Source: Sepiola atlantica
Lineage: Eukaryota; Mollusca; Cephalopoda; Sepiida; Sepiolidae
Direction: 5' to 3'
NCBI GenBank assembly: GCA_963556195.1
Contig: CAUVYP010000579.1
Location: forward strand, 930,001 to 994,000
Length of the DNA: 64,000 nucleotides
Part shown: positions 62,501 through 64,000 of the stretch, in pieces
Position numbering within the stretch: the stretch's first letter is position 1
Layout: every line of letters starts with the position of its first letter
The notes under the pieces: generated by a model
What the model was told of the DNA's origin: nothing
Database searches by the model: none
Seen by the model: the letters and a program-made list of their open reading frames with translations, nothing else
Program-made: the position numbers and the translations under genes

Positions 62501-62740
62501 CTTATAAATGTGGAAGTTATAAACAAAAGCGATATCAACTTAAAATCGCACTAAATTTTGTTGATGTTTTGCGTATTCAGTTTGTATCGACATATCTCCG
62601 GGAGTACAAGAGCTGAACTTCTGAAACTTGGTACTTCAGTAGAAAATGTGTGTCCGCTAATGTCTGCAAAGTTTCGGAGCACAATTCTTATAAATGTGGA
62701 AGTTATTAACAAAAGACCTATCAACTTAAAATCGCACTAA
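59579..62740 (+). repeat. m/n 17-mer HOR, copy 3 (3162 bp)
   Basis: Order MFa'-b-c-d-m-n-l*-d, then MFa'-b-c-d-m-n-b*-c-d, as at 29635-32796, at an offset of 29944 bp (161 units minus the 2-bp loss). The l* unit at 60695 has G at pos 114. The MFa' at 61067 has T at 61199, giving AATTTTTATA. Confidence 0.9.
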
Positions 62741-64000
62741 ATTTTGTTTATGTTTTGCGTATTCAGTTTGTATCGACATATCTCCGGGAGTACAAGAGCT
62801 GAACTTCTGAAACTTGGTACTTCAGTAGAAAATGTGTGTCCGCTAATGTCTGCAAAGTTTCAGAGCACAATTCTTATAAATGTGGAAGTTATAAACAAAA
62901 GCGATATCAACTTAAAATCGCACTAAATTTTGTTGATGTTTTGCGTATTCAGTTTGTATCGACATATCTCCGGGAGTACAAGAGCTGAACTTCTGAAACT
63001 TGGTACTTCAGTAGAAAATGTGTGTCCGCTAATGTCTGCAAAGTTTCAGAGCACAATTTGTATAAATGTGGAAGTTATAAACACAAGCGATATCAACTTA
63101 AAATCGCACTAAATTTTGTTGATGTTTTGCGTATTCAGTTTGTATCGACATATCTCCGGGAGTACAAGAGCTGAACTTCTGAAACTTGGTACTTCAGTAG
63201 AAAATGTGTGTCCGCTAATGTCTGCAAAGTTTCAGAGCACAATTCTTATAAATGTGGAAGTTATAAACAAAAGCGATATCAACTTAAAATCGCACTAAAT
63301 TTTGTTGATGTTTTGCGTATTCAGTTTGTATCGACATATCTCCGGGAGTACAAGAGCTGAACTTCTGAAACTTGGTACTTCAGTAGAAAATGTGTGTCCG
63401 CTAATGTCTGCAAAGTTTCGGAGCACAATTCTTATAAATGTGGAAGTTATTAACACAAGCGATATACCTTTTAAATCGCACTAAATTTTGTTGATGTTTT
63501 GCGTATTCAGTTTGTATCGACATATCTCCGGGAGTACAAGAGCTGAACTTCTGAAACTTGGTACTTCAGTAGAAAATGTGTGTCCGCTAATGTCTGCGAA
63601 GTTTCAGAGCACAATTCTTATAAATGTGGAAGTTATAAACAAAAGCGATATCAACTTAAAATCGCACTAAATTTTGTTGATGTTTTGCGTATTCAGTTTG
63701 TATCGACATATCTCCGGGAGTACAAGAGCTGAACTTCTGAAACTTGGAACTTCAGTAGAAAATGTGTGTCCGCTAATGTCTGCAAAGTTTCAGAGCACAA
63801 TTTGTATAAATGTGGAAGTTATAAACACAAGCGATATCAACTTAAAATCGCACTAAATTTTGTTGATGTTTTGCGTATTCAGTTTGTATCGACATATCTC
63901 CGGGAGTACAAGAGCTGAACTTCTGAAACTTGGTACTTCAGTAGAAAATGTGTGTCCGCTAATGTCTGCAAAGTTTCGGAGCACAATTCTTATAAATGTG
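62741..64000 (+). repeat. Units 338-344: 8-mer cut by the window end
   Basis: Order MFa'-b-a'-j-a-b*-(c). The last unit is cut at pos 144 and has G at pos 122 and CTT at 133-135, so it is c or d type; c is expected from the HOR order. The array continues to the right. Confidence 0.88.

Larger units (their letters stand above)
64..63856 (+). other. Recurring ~60-codon open frame in every unit; probably not a gene
   Basis: Because 186 is 62 codons, one plus-strand frame stays in phase with the repeat. Each unit reads from TTG at pos 4 or ATG at pos 10 to TAA at pos 184-186, giving 58-61 residues starting MFCVFSLYRHISG when begun at ATG. I see no signal peptide, recognised domain, unit-specific promoter or polyadenylation signal. 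About 29 class-defining sites divide between codon positions roughly 8:7:14, and about 8 are synonymous. That is close to expectation without protein selection, with a mild third-position excess. Changes such as Q/R, L/C, K/T and DIN/PIN are not conservative. The stop is kept in all units, but this may follow from shared descent. An expressed small protein is not excluded. Confidence 0.75.
1..64000 (+). repeat. 186-bp satellite DNA array filling the whole window
   Basis: The sequence is a continuous head-to-tail tandem repeat with a period of exactly 186 bp: 343 full units plus partial units at both edges. Landmarks such as CTCCGGGAG (pos 43-51), TGTGTGTCCGCT (pos 93-104) and CGCACTAA (pos 179-186) recur at a fixed spacing. 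The register is kept without any indel from 1 to 58742; one 2-bp loss occurs there and the register is then kept to 64000. Classes differ at roughly 2-5% of positions, and copies of one class differ at 0-2 positions. The reference unit has 67 G+C of 186 and 7 CpG. No mobile element, gene or unique DNA interrupts it. A unit of this size, close to one nucleosome plus linker, with higher-order organisation is typical of eukaryotic centromeric or pericentromeric satellites; that location is inferred. The family is not one I recognise. Confidence 0.98.

Noticed and set aside
64..63856. Hundreds of tandem small protein genes
   Set aside because: The frames follow from a 62-codon repeat length. Class differences are largely non-synonymous and non-conservative, and there is no gene-like flanking signal. 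They are described once as a repeat property instead of as CDS.
1..64000. CRISPR array
   Set aside because: The full 186 bp repeats with no short direct repeat alternating with unique spacers, and there is no cas gene or leader.
1..64000. Primate alpha satellite or another named satellite
   Set aside because: Unit length and sequence do not match alpha satellite (171 bp) or the Drosophila 1.688 family as I know them; I recognise no named family.
1..64000. Embedded transposon or solo terminal repeat
   Set aside because: No sequence outside the 186-bp unit occurs anywhere; the register is unbroken apart from the 2-bp loss.

Overview
The whole 64 kb window is one uninterrupted, head-to-tail satellite DNA array. 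The unit is 186 bp and about 36% G+C. It repeats 343 times in full, with a 60 bp partial unit at the left edge and a 144 bp partial unit at the right edge. Both ends lie inside the array, so its true limits are not visible. I see no conventional gene, RNA gene, transposon, origin or unique spacer. All units share one orientation and all are exactly 186 bp except one of 184 bp (58651-58834). Such an array points to a eukaryote, probably centromeric or pericentromeric heterochromatin. The consensus unit has 7 CpG (about 6 expected from its base composition), so CpG is not depleted; this argues mildly against a heavily CpG-methylated vertebrate-type satellite. I do not recognise the family and cannot name the species.

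Conventions used below: a unit starts at the A of the ATTTTG that follows the recurring CGCACTAA. Unit n starts at 61+186(n-1) for n=1-316, and at 58835+186(n-317) for n=317-344. 'Pos' is the position within the unit. Units fall into recurrent classes separated by small sets of diagnostic bases: a, a', MFa', b, b*, c, d, d', e, eH, f, g, g', h, i, j, k, l, l*, m, n, q. Each has a representative entry. Class c is the reference.

The classes occur in ordered higher-order repeats (HORs). A 10-unit order (a-b-c-d-e-f-g-i-c-j, 1860 bp) occurs eight times, and shortened versions of it look like products of unequal exchange. Layout: (1) 1-6384, a 17-unit HOR in two tandem copies. (2) 6385-28146, a mosaic rich in 10-mers, including an 18-unit tandem duplication at 15871-22566. 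(3) 28147-45072, a different regime built of four-unit steps, with an 8-mer (MFa'-b-a'-j-a-b*-c-d) and a 17-mer carrying the private classes m and n. (4) 45073-45630, a short run of unusually diverged units that matches the left edge of the window. (5) 45631-58278, long segmental copies of region 2. (6) 58279-64000, a return to region 3 organisation, with a third copy of the m/n 17-mer.

Every unit contains a frame of about 60 codons closed by a stop. This is explained by the unit being 62 codons long, and the substitution pattern gives no clear sign of protein-level selection. The interest here is evolutionary and structural: a nearly indel-free array with nested HORs, visible crossover points inside units, kilobase-scale duplications up to 45 kb apart, and a roughly 50 bp core that carries almost no class-defining variants.
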